This document shows, one piece after another, positions 28,631 through 39,746 of a stretch of DNA of 64,000 bases. Position 1 is the stretch's first letter, and each line of letters starts with the position of its first letter. Under the pieces are notes generated by a model. That model had not been told where the DNA came from. It did not search any database and was given only the letters and a program-made list of their open reading frames with translations. Origin of the DNA: Cepaea nemoralis. Lineage: Eukaryota; Mollusca; Gastropoda; Stylommatophora; Helicidae. Position numbers and translations under genes: made by a program. The stretch lies in assembly GCA_014155875.1 (NCBI GenBank), contig JACEFZ010017895.1, positions 86,001-150,000 of the forward strand, written 5' to 3'.

Positions 28631-29672
28631 AAACAATGCAATATATATATATATATATATATTACGAACACTAACAGAAAGGTCAATTGAGAAACTGAGA
28701 GACATATTTATGCTTCATAGATTATACTAAGGCATTTGATAAAGTAAAACATGATGAGCTGATTAATATGTTGGAAGATATCAACATTGATGGGAAAGAT
28801 TTAAGAATAATAAAGAATATATTCTGGAACCAAGTAGCAGCAATTAAAATGGGAAATAAAGAGGATAGTTACGAACAGATAAAGCTAGGAGTACGAAAGG
28901 GGTGGGTCTTGTGACCCGATCTCTCTCCCTATATAGCGAAGTAATAATGAGAGAGATCAAAGAGAAGCCAGGAATACTAATCGAGAATATAATATAAACA
29001 ATATACACTATGCAGATGACACAGTATTGGTGGCGGAAATGCAACAGACCTACAACAATTCTTGGACATTGTAGTATCAGAGAGTGCACAGAAAGGACTC
29101 TCCTTGAGTATCAAGAAAACAGTAACAATGGTGATATCAAAGAAAATGGGGACACCAAAATGTGGCATAGAAATAGAAGGGGAAATTCTCAACCAAGTGG
29201 ATAATTTTAAATACCTAGGGGCACTTATAACATCAGATGGAAGATGTACAACAGAGATTAAGAGCAGAATAGGGCAGGCAAAAGCCGCATTTAAGAAAAT
29301 GAAGAGTATCTTATGCAATAAGTCGCTATCAATGAATGTAAGAAAGAGAGTGCTAAAATGCTATATAGAACCAGTTTTGCTGTATGGCAGCGAATCTTGG
29401 AATGTAAATGAACAAATTAGGAAGAACTTAGAAGCAACAGAGATGTGGTTTTTAAGACGAATGTTGCGAATTCCTTGGACTGCCAGAGTAACTAACAACG
29501 GTTGCCTGAAAGAGGCTAATGAAACTAGAACACTATATACAACAATAAGAAAGAGACAAACAGCTGTCTTTGATCACGTGATGAGAAGAGAGGCATTGGA
29601 GAAAATCGTGACAACTGGAAAGATCGAGGGGAAGAGAGGAAGAGGAATATCATCAGCAGAGTTGATTTATTA
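28631..29672 (+). pseudogene. RTE-B LINE: RT palm and C-terminal domain
   Basis: After the second target copy and a TA expansion, the frame gives DYTKAFD-like RT block A in shifted frames (about 28,725). Next come ELINMLEDINIDGKDLR and a VLS-PDLSL-YSE region. The catalytic block is degraded (HYADDTVL read at about 29,005-29,030 in another frame). The long frame 29,062-29,672 covers the thumb and C-terminus: VDNFKYLGALITSDGR, CYIEPVLLYGSESW, MWFLRRMLRIPWT and HVMRREALEKIVTTGKIEG. It ends where the mariner inserted. Confidence 0.85.
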
Positions 29673-29739
29673 GGAGCGTTCATTTGAAATCCGTTCGTAC
29701 CGCACAGCGCGTAATTCTGTACGTTGACCATGATCATGT

Positions 29740-30247
29740 CATCCATCCATCCATCATGTGCCATGCCGGTAAGCGTGGGCGGTCATGTTCTGCCATCTCA
29801 CTCGATCACCAGAGTCGTGGATCAGCTCCGTGTTTCTGTCTCGACCATGCCACAAGGCCAAGCCATCCAGGTACTTGCTTCTAGGTCTTCCCCTTGGTCT
29901 GTTCCCCTCGATCTTACCAGTTGTCACCAAATTCTCCAATCCATTTCTTCTCATAACATGCCCAAAAAATTTTGACTGTCTACGTCTAATTTCTCTAATC
30001 AATTTACGATCTTCATTTGTTTCTTGAAGGACTTGTTCATTGGTCTTTCTGGCTGTCCATGGTATTCTTTGCATATTCCTCTGAAACCACATCTCTACAG
30101 CCATCAGATGTTTTTCAGCCTGACTGCTCATTGTCCACGCTTCACATCCATACAAAAGTACAGGTTCAATGTAGCATCTCAACACTCTTTTTCTCGTTTC
30201 AATTGACATCTTTTTATTGGTCAATATGTTTTTCATCTTGCTAAGTA
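29740..30247 (-). pseudogene. 5'-truncated RTE-A LINE 3' end
   Basis: The minus-strand frame reads SKMKNILTNKKMSIETRKRV, LRCYIEPVLLYGCEAWTMSS, PWTARKTNEQVLQETNE and VMRRNGLENLVTTGKIEGN. It ends RHGT-stop with an ATGG-repeat tail at 29,741-29,755. It is nearly identical in protein to the C-terminus of the full-length copy ending at 62,291. The truncated 5' end is at TTAGCAAGATG (30,247). GTAC..TGACC..ATGA-like sequence on both outer sides suggests a diverged target duplication in the mariner. Confidence 0.88.
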
Positions 30248-30254
30248 CTGACCT

Positions 30255-31224
30255 TTCGACCCACTGTGAGGAGGAAATGCAATGTCTACTATCTGCATTC
30301 TCCAATGCTTGTTCTGAATTTGGTTTAACAATTAGCAAAAAGAAGACACAGATTATGTCACAGGTTTCACATGGGGTACCATCAATCTTTATTGACGACG
30401 CCGAACTAGAGATGGTAGACAATTTTACATATCTAGGATCAGTGGTAAATAGCAAATTATCCCTAGATCAGGAAATCAACATCCTGATTGGTAAGGCAGC
30501 AACAACAATAAACTGGTTAAGAAAAAGAGTCTGGGAGAACAGGAAGCTTACTGCCAAAACAAAAGTCCTTGTCTATCAAGCATGTTACCTTAGTACTCTT
30601 CTTTATGGCAGTGAAACCTGGACAACTTACTCACACCAAGAGAAACGTTTAAACAGCTTTCATATGCGGTGTCTGCGAAGAATTCTTTGTATTAAGTGGC
30701 AAGACAAAATCACAAATACTGAAGTATTGGAAAGATCAGGTTGTGTGACGGTTTATTCCATGCTCAGCCTTCGTAGACTTAGATGGATAGGACATCTTAG
30801 GAGGATGGATGATGGTAGAATACCAAAGGACATCTTTTTTATTTGTGAATTACAGATGGGTAAGAGATCTCAGGGTCGGCCTCTACTACGATACAAAGAT
30901 GTGTGTAAGCGGGACATGATTGATACAGGCATTGATAATGCACATTGGGAGCAAGTCGCCGCTGAACGTGTTTCATGGAGGGCAAACATCAGAAATGGAA
31001 TAAAGACAAAGGAGAAAATTATTGCAGATGAGTCACACATCGAGCGTGTGAGACGTAAGATGTTGCATGATGGTGGAAATGATCACGTGTTCATATGCAC
31101 CCACTGTGAACGGACATTTACAGCGCGAATTGGCCTTATCAGTCACGTTCGCTACCGCCATAGGTAAAAGTTATTATGCCTTTTTAAAGCACAAACTATC
31201 GTCTGTCAAGACGGCAAAGTGCCA
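30255..31224 (+). pseudogene. 5'-truncated LINE fragment with C-terminal C2H2 zinc finger
   Basis: An open frame from about 30,251 to 31,167 has no internal stop: GLTISKKKTQIMSQ, VDNFTYLGSVVNS, LLYGSETWTTYS, CLRRILCIKW, RRLRWIGHLRRM, and near the end FICTHCERTFTARIGLISHV. The last is a C-x2-C-x12-H-type finger, typical of one branch of LINE ORF2 proteins. TAAGTACTGACC stands at 30,243-30,254 and 31,225-31,236, a 12-base target duplication. It lacks the endonuclease and RT palm because of 5' truncation. The intact frame suggests a fairly recent insertion. Confidence 0.88.
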
Positions 31225-31289
31225 AAGTAAGTACTGACCAATGAATAAAAGAGCACATGCTTATCGTTCCATGATGCATAGCTTGTTTC

Positions 31290-32266
31290 TGACAGTTGAG
31301 AAAATGGCTGGATTGACCAAAATCCGTCCAAAGAAGCTCAAAGAGCAGTGATTCAGTTTCTTTCATTTGAAGGATGTCGACCAGTGCACATTCATCGAAG
31401 AATGCAGGCAGCTTACGGTAACAAATGTGTGTCGTCGAAGACAACAGTGACAGACTGGGCACGAATGTTTCTGAAAGGACGTAAGTTCACGATAGATCTT
31501 CGATGGCCAGGTCAAGCGCATATTGTTGCAACAGAAAAAAAACCATCGCCAAAATTGATGCAGCAGTACAGATGAACGGTTTTCGAAGCATACGTTCGCT
31601 AGCGAAAGAATTTGATGAGTCAATTAGGACAATTCAAAAGTTCGTTTGTAAGAAACTGGAATATCGGAAGGTGTGTTCACAGTGGGTACCACGGATGTTG
31701 ACCGACCACCAAAAAGAAGAACGCACGGGATGGTGTTTGAGCCACTTGGTGCGTTACAGAGTGGAGGGTGTTGCATTTCTCTTCCGCATAGTGACAAGTG
31801 ATGATTCATGGTCTCACCACTTTGCAGCAAAAGAGAGAGCATGCAATGGAAGTATGCTGGTTCATCAAAAGCCAAAACATTCAAGTTGCAGGTTTCCGCG
31901 GGTAGGGTTATGCTGAGCGCATTTTTTGACCATGATGGGCTATTGTTGGCCGACTTTAAAGAACCTGGTGTCAACATCAACTCTACCCACTACTTGCAAA
32001 CAATAGACAAGCTGCAAAAAGACATCAAGAGTAAACGACCCGGCATGCTTTCTCGCGGTGTGATTTTGTTGCACGATAAATGCGATTTTCATTTGTTCGG
32101 ACCTCTAAAACAAAAGCTCTCAGGGGGGCAACGATTTCACACAGATGCAGACGTAATGAACGCGGTAAACACTTGGTTCAGTGAGCAACCACAATCTTTT
32201 GTTTTTTTTGCGGACGGCCTACCTAAGCAATGGGATGCTTGTCTGAATGCCTACGGCGACTTTTGA
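31290..32266 (+). pseudogene. Mariner transposase (SETMAR-like), frameshifted and internally deleted
   Basis: The N-terminal helix-turn-helix part is in IQFLSFEGCRPVHIHRRMQA (31,348-). After a frameshift near 31,540 come MNGFRSIRSLAKEFDESIRT and SQWVPRMLTDHQKEE, the WVPHxL-type linker of mariners. The first catalytic site reads IVTSDDSW, where families usually have GDE; the second is GVILLHD (about 32,070). The next residues jump straight to DFHLFGPL, so about 30 residues, including the PYSPDLAPS stretch, are deleted and DD34D spacing is lost. It ends WDACLNAYGDF, a typical C-terminus. It cannot be active. Confidence 0.9.
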
Positions 32267-32388
32267 CCAACCCATGGTGCATAATTCATTCAAAATGAAT
32301 GCTTTGTTTAATTCTACCACACCTGTTAATGTTTCTTTCATGCTTTTGTAATAAAGCCAATGGAACAGGTTTCAAATGAACGACCCGT

Positions 32389-32917
32389 AGATATATGCAG
32401 TATGGACTTGACGTGATACAGCGAAGTATGCCAGGCAATAAATCGTTCAAGATATTACTTTGGGCTTCTGTGTTTATATTCACTAAGGGAATACATTATT
32501 TTGAATATTTGATATGTAAAGATGAGTAGTTGAAATGGCGGAACGGAAGACCAGATTGTGCTTGCCAAATATGTGACATTTAAAAGGAAAAGTTCGTTCA
32601 AGCGTTCGTTCGTTCTCTCGTTCGTTCGTTTATTCGTTCTGTTTCTTGATAACTCCCTTCAAGTGGTTGGTTATGTAAGTATGTCTCTTACTTTAAGTCA
32701 GTCTCCGAGTGTTTGATCGCGTGCATGTGTTTCTACTTCGTCTCACTTTTTTTGTGAGTCCATATAAAGTAAATATACCCACTACTAGCGTAACACAAAT
32801 TACTAGTAACATTATACCAATTACTAATAACAGTACTCGAAATACTACTAACACTGTGCCAACTAAAATAATATACCCTGACTATTAAAAAAACGTGTCT
32901 CTCTTTCCCACTTTCCC

Positions 32918-33015
<98 letters not shown>

Positions 33016-33169
33016 TCCCCACCCTCATATTGTTTTAAAAAGCAAAATTAAGAAAGAGTAAAACATAGGTAGACAAACAAAACGAAAGAAAGAAAGGCAG
33101 ACGAAAAACCAAGAGACAAACAGAAACCCAAACAGAGGACAGAACTTCGAATCAGATATTCTATACTAT
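32389..33169. repeat. Unassigned sequence with (TTCG)n and (CT)n microsatellites
   Basis: TTCG-type repeats lie at about 32,594-32,640. A long pure CT tract lies at about 32,930-33,008. The rest (32,389-32,590, 32,640-32,900 and 33,010-33,169) holds nothing I recognise, apart from a few ACTAATAACA-like minisatellite relics near 32,790-32,880. Confidence 0.7.
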
Positions 33170-33627
33170 ACCGACTACTGATATCATTATCCCAGTTACT
33201 CCAGCATTATACCAATTGCTACTAACATTTCACCAACTACAGCTAACAATTTGTTAACTGCTTTTAACATTATACCAATTACTGCTAACACTATACCAGT
33301 TACTGCTAACATTATACCGGTCACTGCTAATATCATAACATTTTACTGCTAACATTATACCAGTCAATGCTAACATTATAACAGTTTCCTGCTAACATTA
33401 TAACAATTTACTGCTAACATTATACCAGTTACTGCTCACAGTATACCATTATACCAATTACTACTGAATTTACCAATTTCTTCTGACATTATACCAATTA
33501 CTACTGACATTATACCAATTGCTATTGACATTTTACCAATTACTACAGACATTATACCAATCACTATTGACATTTTACCAATTACTGCTAATATTTTACC
33601 AGTTCCTACTAAAATTATACTAGTCAC
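33170..33627. repeat. 21-bp minisatellite, opposite orientation to 6,816-7,500
   Basis: Degenerate units of ACTGCTAACATTATACCAGT recur about every 21 bases. This is the reverse complement of the unit in the 6.8-7.5 kb array. A Y element is inserted at 33,628 and a stub of the array continues at 34,679-34,698. Confidence 0.9.
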
Positions 33628-34667
33628 ACCCCTCTGACGTGTCTCCACCTCGCCGTGGTAGAGGAGCTTGCGTGTTCCAATGACCCCAAGAGCTATGCCG
33701 ACGGTAGCACGGCTACTGGCAGGGTCTTCCATGTCGGACAGGTCAAGGGATAGGAGCCAGACCAAGAGAGACACACACCTGCTGCCTTGCAGGTAGACTG
33801 GGGACAGGCAGTCAAAATCTAGGCATAAGCAAATCCATTGTACTCAAAGTCCGAATCAAGCGCACGAAGCCACTACATTCTTGGTCCAGACACATTTTCT
33901 ACGGCTCTCATTTTAGGGATCTGGCTGAACGCCTCTAAGTCAATATCCCTCGGATGCGAGGGCCGGGCCGATACTCAAACACTGCAAAATGGAGTTGAGA
34001 TGCTGAGCCGGTAGCACATGCAGCCTACCTCGTGAGCGTTAATAAAAGTTGAAAAAGCATCCCACGAAAGATGGAAAAACGTCTCATTGGCACGAAATGG
34101 AACACTTGGCTAGCGAATCCATTACGTGGAAGTCCGAAGCGAAAGCCCGCTGAGAGGATGTCTCATTGACATTTAATGGAACGCTTGGCTAGGGAATCCA
34201 TTACGTGGAAGTCAGAAGGAAAAGCTTGCTGTGCGGATGTCGTCTGCAGACTGACCGTGCCTGGTTTGCGTGGGGAGCTGCCAGTGGCGAACGAAATACT
34301 CAATACATGGAGTGAATTAAATCAGCCATGAGCAGGACGTGGCGATTCCCTGGGTGAGCCCAGTACCAGAGCGCTATGTATCCGCTCTTCAATTATGAAA
34401 GCCTCCTTGGATGGTGGTAAATGCCCATGGACTGCCTCTGCCTTCCCTTGAGGGCTGAACGTGAAGTCTTCGACCGTTCTAACTTGACCAGCTGGGATGT
34501 GGACGGCACCACAACAATGAGAGTCACCCAAGGATGGCTAACTTGAAGAAAAAACGACCACTACAGTCGGATATGTTGGTCTAAGGGTTTAGGCCCAAGG
34601 GTGCATAACGAGACACGACGCAATAACGTCTGGAAAAAAAAACTCCGGAAGAAAGCAGAAGAAGAAG
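33628..34667 (+). mobile_element. Y element copy 1 (non-autonomous retroposon, 1,040 bp)
   Basis: It is flanked by ATACTAGTCAC (33,617-33,627) and ATACCAGTCAC (34,668-34,678), a target duplication with one mismatch. It begins ACCCCTCTGACGTGTCTCCA and ends in a GAAGAAGAAGA tail. It is homologous along most of its length to 43,971-45,630. No open frame with a recognisable domain is present. It may be a deletion derivative of a LINE whose 5' region it carries, or a large SINE. Confidence 0.82.
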
Positions 34668-34699
34668 ATACCAGTCACTGCTAACATTATACCAGTTCC

Positions 34700-34985
34700 A
34701 CCCATCCATCATGTGCCATGCCGGTAAGCGTGGGTGGTCATGTTCTGCAATCTCACTCGATCACCAGAGTCGTGGATCAGCTCCGTGTTCCTGTCTCGAC
34801 CATGCCATCCAGATATTTACTTCTCGGTCTTCCCCTTGGTCTCTTCCCTTCGATCTTGCCATTCGTCACCAAGTTCTCCAAGTCACTTCTTCTCATAACA
34901 TGTCCAACAAAATTTTGACTGTCTACGTCTAATGACTCTAATCAGTTTACGATCTTCATTTGTTTCTTGAAGGACTTGTTCATTG
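34700..34985 (-). pseudogene. RTE-A LINE 3' end (5'-truncated)
   Basis: Nucleotide sequence matches 29,757-30,040 closely on the same strand. It carries the complement of the GKIEG...KYLDG...WHGRD..TELIHDSGD coding end and the CCATCCATCATGTGCCATG terminus. It is truncated at 34,985. Confidence 0.85.
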
Positions 34986-35212
34986 GTTCAGATCAGACTA
35001 CGAGAACAGCAAATTAAAAGAGGGGTGGTCAAACAAGAACACTACGCAGGAAGGCAAAGAAGATTTATAAACCAACACAGAACTAGCGTCGTTAGCCGCT
35101 ACACGCAGCGGGATTTGCTGAGGAGGGGATCCGAGCACTTATGGACTGAATGGTTCGATGTGCAATGAGGATGATCTGTCGACTAACTAACTAACTAACT
35201 AACTAAAGATCA
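34986..35212 (+). pseudogene. 3' end of the RNase H-bearing LINE with (CTAA)n tail
   Basis: The frame reads RLREQQIKRGVVKQEHYAG and RQRRFINQHR, matching the tail of the 3,541-3,925 copy. It ends LWTEWFDVQ-stop, then ATGAGGATGATCTGTCGA and CTAACTAACTAACTAAC. Only the last 60 codons are present. Confidence 0.8.
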
Positions 35213-35394
35213 AGTACCAGTCTCGCACACCCCACTGGTTTTCGAGCATAGAGAGAAACCGAGCTCTGCAATACAATTACCGTGAAAATGATCCTTCGGT
35301 ACAGGGCGGGAAGAAGGTCTCCACACCATCAGACTCTGACAGACGGACCTTTGTCAGGGATCACACTGCCTGGGCACCAATGAGAAGGACTCAG
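35213..35394. other. Unassigned spacer before the minisatellite
   Basis: About 180 bases between the LINE tail and the array, with no recognisable feature. Confidence 0.5.
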
Positions 35395-37545
35395 TTACAA
35401 CTCGGTCTTCCTGTGCATCCATCAACCAACCAACATTCCACCAGTAATCAACCAACCTTCCATCATCAATCAACCAACCTTCCATCATCAACCAACCAAC
35501 TTCCATCAGCAACCAAACTTCCATCATCAACCAACCAACTTCCATCATCAACCAACCAACTTTCCATCATCAACCAACCAACTTCCATCAGCAACCAAAC
35601 TTCCATCATCACCCAACCAACTTCCATCATCAACCAACCAACTTTCCATCATCAATCAACCAACCTTCTATCAGCAACCAACGAACCTTCTATCATCAAC
35701 CAACCAACTTCCATCAGCAACCAACCAATCTTCCATCACCAACCAACCAACTTCCATTAGCAGCCAACCAATCTTCCATCACCAACCAACCGTCCATCAT
35801 CACCATCATCAACCACCCAACCGTCCATCATTAACCAACCAACCTTCCATCAGCAACCAATCACACCCTTCCATTATCAACCAACCACGCTTCAGTCAGC
35901 AACCATCCAACTTTTCATCAGGAACCAACCAACCTGCCATCATCAGCCACTCAACCTTCCATCAGTAACCAACAAACCTCCATCAGTAACCAACAAACTT
36001 CTATCATCAACCACTCAACCTTCCATCAGCAACCAACAAACTTTCCATCATAACCCAACCAACATTCCATCATCACACAACCATCCGTCCATCATTAATC
36101 AACCAACCGTCTATCATCACCCAACCAACGTCCATCATCAACCAACCACTTTCCATCATGAACCAACAAACATTCAGCAGCAACCAACCAACTTCCATCA
36201 TCAACCAACTAACTTCCATCATCAGCCAACCAACTTCCATCATCAACCAACCACCTTCCAGCAGCAACCAACCAACTTCCATCATCAACCAACCAACTTC
36301 CATCATCAACCAACCAACTTCCATCATCAACCAACCAACTTCCAGCAGCAACCAACCAACTTCCATCATCAACCAACTAACTTCCATCATCAACCAACCA
36401 ACTTCCTGCAGCAACTAACCAACTTCCATCATCAACAAAAAACTTCCATCATCAACCAACCAACTTCCATCATCAACCAACAAACTTCCATCACCAACCA
36501 ACAAACTTCCATCACCAACCAGCAAACTTCCATCACCAACCAACAAACTTCCATCACCAACCAACAAACTTCTATCATCAACCAACAAACTTCCATCATC
36601 AACCAACAAACTTCTATCACCAACCAACAAACTACTATCATCAATCAACAAACTTCCATCACCAACCAACAAACTTCCATCATCAACCAACAAGCTTCCA
36701 TCATCAACCAACAAACTTCCATCATCAACCAACCAACTTCCAGCAGCAACCAACCAACTTCCATCATCAACCAACCAACTTCCATCATCAATCAACAAAC
36801 TTCCATCATCAACCATCAAACTTCCATCATCAACCATCAAACTTCCATCATCACCCAACAAACGTCCATCATCAACCAACAAACTTCCATCATCAACCAA
36901 TAAACTTCCATCATCAACCAATAAACTTCCATCATCAACCAATAAACTTCCATCATCAACCAACAAACTTCCATCATCAACCAACAAACTTCCATCATCA
37001 ACCAATAAACTTCCATCATCAATTAACCAACTTCCATCATCAACCATCAAACTTCCATCACCAACCATCAAACTTCCATCATCAACCATCAAACTTCCAT
37101 CATCAACCAAACAACTTCCAACAGCAACCAACCAACTTCCATCATCAACCAACCAACTTCCATCATCAACCAACCAACTTCCATCATCAACCAACAAACT
37201 TCCATCATCAACCAACCAACTTCCAGCAGCAACCAACCAAATTCCATCATCAACCAACAACTTCCATCATGAACCAACAAACTTCCATCATCAACCATCA
37301 AACTTCCATCATCAACCATCAAACTTCCATCATCAACCATCAAACTTCCATCATAACCAAACAACTTTCATCAACAACCAACCAACTTCCATCAACAACC
37401 AATCTTCCTTCCATCATCAACCAACCAACTTTCCATCAACAACCACCCAACTTCCATCAACAACCATTCTTCCTTCCATCATCAACCAACCAACTTTCCA
37501 TCAACAACCACCCAACCTTCCATCATCAACATTATCAAATGCTTT
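35395..37545. repeat. Large minisatellite, about 21-bp unit (CCATCATCAACCAACCAACTT)
   Basis: About one hundred units built on TTCCATCATCAACCAACCAA run for 2.15 kb. Variants have AGCAGC, ACCAAC or AACAAA in place of the consensus. Units become most regular between 36,200 and 37,350. Because the unit is a multiple of three, frames on both strands stay open: the plus strand gives NQPTSII repeats and the minus strand gives LVDDGSL or WLMMEVG repeats. The largest, 281 codons, is at 37,260-36,415. I read these as repeat artefacts, not genes. Confidence 0.95.
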
Positions 37546-37555
37546 AATAATTGGT

Positions 37556-37800
37556 AAGCCAACGCTGTGGCGAAGGGGTTGCGAACACGACTTGTAATCC
37601 TTCATGCCGCGTTCGAAACACAGCTACCGGCGACTTGGAAGCAGATCGCCTTGCGCTGGTTTTCATACAATTGTATGAGTGCCAGTCGTTCCAAAATCAG
37701 TAGCATAACTGTTTAACATGAACTTGTCAAAACATCATAAAAAGTCCAAATAAAACAAATGCTGGGATTGACTGCGTCGTCCTGTAAAGGATATGCAACT
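37556..37800 (+). mobile_element. SINE-1 copy
   Basis: A tRNA-like head has box A-like TGGCGAAGGGG (about 37,569) and box B-like GCGTTCGAAAC (about 37,610). A body follows, with the 3' motif GATTGACTGCG and CTGTAAAGGATATGCAACTA. It ends in a short AACTAACTAAC tail. It aligns with 40,463-40,715. Confidence 0.78.
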
Positions 37801-37919
37801 AACTAACTTTACCAACTGGCTTGGGTGATAATGTTTCTCCACATCTTGCTATTTTCAACACCGTGTACCTCTTCGTGTAATGTTACTTAGTATGTTTGCT
37901 TCTGCATTGCTATGGCCAT
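37801..37919. other. Short unassigned stretch
   Basis: No recognisable feature. Confidence 0.4.
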
Positions 37920-38405
37920 GTACCTGTGGCTTTTGTTTGGTTGTTGAAAGGTCCGGATTGCTATTGATTCAGTGATATGTCTAAAGACTCAAGAATCATC
38001 TGTCGTTGTCTTCTCTGTCTCTGTAACACTAATATGGCGATTACCTCTTTCTGATGCTTTTAATAATTTGTCTTTGTGTCTTAGCCTCTTTAACAAAACA
38101 TTTAGATTACTGACTTTGACTGTCCGGGGATTTTCAGCATTCTTCTCTAAAACCATACCACATTGTGTGTGCGTGATTTTGTTGCTTATTTACCAGTTGT
38201 TCAAGATTCACAGCAATGTGTTAAAACTGGTTCTATATAACATGCATTAATTCTTTTTCTAACCTAAAATGACAGGAACTACATACGATGTTCATTTAAT
38301 AAAATGTAGTTATTGCTTGTCCTATTCTGTTCTTGATCTCTGTGACACTTTCATCTGATGCTGTCATTGTACCTAGATACTTGAATGTGTGTACTTGTGT
38401 CAAAT
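37920..38405 (-). pseudogene. Very decayed LINE C-terminal domain
   Basis: On the minus strand, broken frames read VHTFKYLGTMTASDE and EIKNRIGQA (about 38,390-38,290). Then come CYIEPVLTHCCES (about 38,245) and RRMLKIPGQSKS (about 38,140). These match the order of motifs in the RTE-like copies at 29 and 62 kb. Many indels and stops make this an older copy. Confidence 0.7.
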
Positions 38406-38611
38406 TAACACATAAACTAACATTAAAGTCAAAACCCCATTAAAACCTAAAATCTCCCGTAGAGCACATACAGAGAATCTCAACACAGAGCTCCAGCAAC
38501 GCAGTACCGGTGAGGATTCACTTGTGTGTTTAATCAGAATTACACCATTCGTGTTAAAACATGCTTCTTGCGGATTGTAAACAATATAAAATAACACGAA
38601 GCAATGCAACT

Positions 38612-38765
38612 TTATCATCGTGTGCCGTGCCAATAAACGTGGGCGGTCATGTTTCGCCATTTCACACAATCACCAGAGTCGTGGATCAGCTCTGTGTTCT
38701 TGTTTCGACCATGCCAAGCCATTCGGGTATTCACTTCTCTGCCTTCCCCTTTACGGCTTGACAGA
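38612..38765 (-). pseudogene. RTE-A LINE 3' terminal fragment
   Basis: The minus-strand frame reads MAWHGRNKNTELIHDSGD and VKWRNMTAHVYWHGT-stop, the C-terminus of RTE-A. It is truncated upstream at about 38,765. Confidence 0.8.
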
Positions 38766-38994
38766 ACACAATTACGAAAACAATGGACGTTGCAGCACAT
38801 TAAAAAAAACACAATATATACGAGGAATACACTACAGTTACTAAATTAATGCATAACAACCGATTCGGATGAATGGAAAGATGAGAACAATGAAAAGACA
38901 ATGAAACAGAAATGGGAACCAAAATGAACAAAATGTGCTACTTACATCAGAATCTCAGCCCGTAAAACTGGGTTGATGTTCTAAAGTATAAATA

Positions 38995-39155
38995 TAGCCA
39001 GGGTAGCGATAGGAAGAGGCAGTGGTAGGCGGAGAGATATGATGCTGGATAGGCTTAGCGGTTTGCATGGAGGAATATCATCAGCACAGTTGATTCGGAA
39101 CACCAAGGACCCAGATCTGTGGAATGACATGCACGCCTACGCCAGGTGAGGCGGT
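38995..39155 (+). pseudogene. LINE 3' terminal coding fragment
   Basis: An open stretch reads RRRDMMLDRLSGLHGGISSA and QLIRNTKDPDLWNDMHAYAR-stop. This is the C-terminal tail expected of RTE-B-like LINEs; compare GRGISSAELI just before the mariner at 29,670. A minus-strand SINE-1 follows. Confidence 0.65.
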
Positions 39156-39174
39156 GCCGTTAAGTTAGTAGCAT

Positions 39175-39370
39175 GCTCTTTACAGGACCATGCCATCAAC
39201 CCCAACATTTATTGGCTGTGTGGATTTACTAGATTATTTTACGTTCAGTAGTTTGCCATTGCAATCTGAATGGCCGACGCTCATACCTTTGACATCAACT
39301 TAAGGCCGACAGCCTCCAAACTGCTTTTAGTGATTTCGAACCCTTGATCCGGTATGTGGGGGGATTTTGC
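39175..39370 (-). mobile_element. SINE-1 copy, diverged
   Basis: TTTACAGGACCATGCCATCA (about 39,180), TTCAGTAGTTTGCCATTG and the diverged head near 39,340 align with the minus-strand SINE-1 copies at 2,520 and 48,113. Confidence 0.6.
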
Positions 39371-39683
39371 TAAACTGCATTCACTAACCCTTAACCGCAA
39401 GCCAGTTTGCGTGTATCTGGTTACCTAGAATCTCTAGCATATGCATATTTAGTATCCGTGACAACATACTAAACCCATGTCGTGTTCTCATCCGTGCCAA
39501 CGTTTTAAAATAAATCTATATCTGTAGTAGATATAATCAGGCCAAGGTCACAAATTAAGAGGGCCAGAGTAATAAGTCAGTGAGAAAACAACATGTTCTT
39601 GGTGCTTTTAGTGAGTACAATCATATTTTTTTTAAAATCATACTAATCCCCTTCACAAATCACCTTTAAGTACCTGTGATTCT

Positions 39684-39696
39684 GTTACTTTCCAGC
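39684..39696 (+). promoter_or_regulatory. Possible 3' splice site upstream of the host exon
   Basis: TCTGTTACTTTCCAG is a pyrimidine-rich tract ending in AG at 39,696, about 50 bases before the start codon. It would make the coding exon begin within a spliced 5' UTR. No TATA box is evident nearby. Confidence 0.35.
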
Positions 39697-39746
39697 TTGG
39701 GTTGACGCCAGAATACGTTCTGTTGTAAAGTGACAAGTCATACTCC

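Larger units (their letters stand above)
29671..32388 (+). mobile_element. Dead mariner-type DNA transposon containing two nested LINE fragments
   Basis: The left end at about 29,671 (TAGGAGCGTTCATTTGAAAT) and the right end at about 32,359-32,388 are inverted repeats sharing the core CGTTCATTTGAAA. TA lies at each edge. The transposase remnant is at 31,290-32,266. Between the left end and the transposase sit a minus-strand RTE fragment (29,740-30,247) and a plus-strand LINE fragment (30,255-31,224). The mariner itself interrupts the RTE-B LINE. Confidence 0.72.

Noticed and set aside
36415..37260. 281-codon minus-strand open frame of DDGSLLV repeats
   Set aside because: It lies wholly in a minisatellite whose unit is about 21 bases, so open frames are expected on both strands; there is no start context, domain or splice signal.
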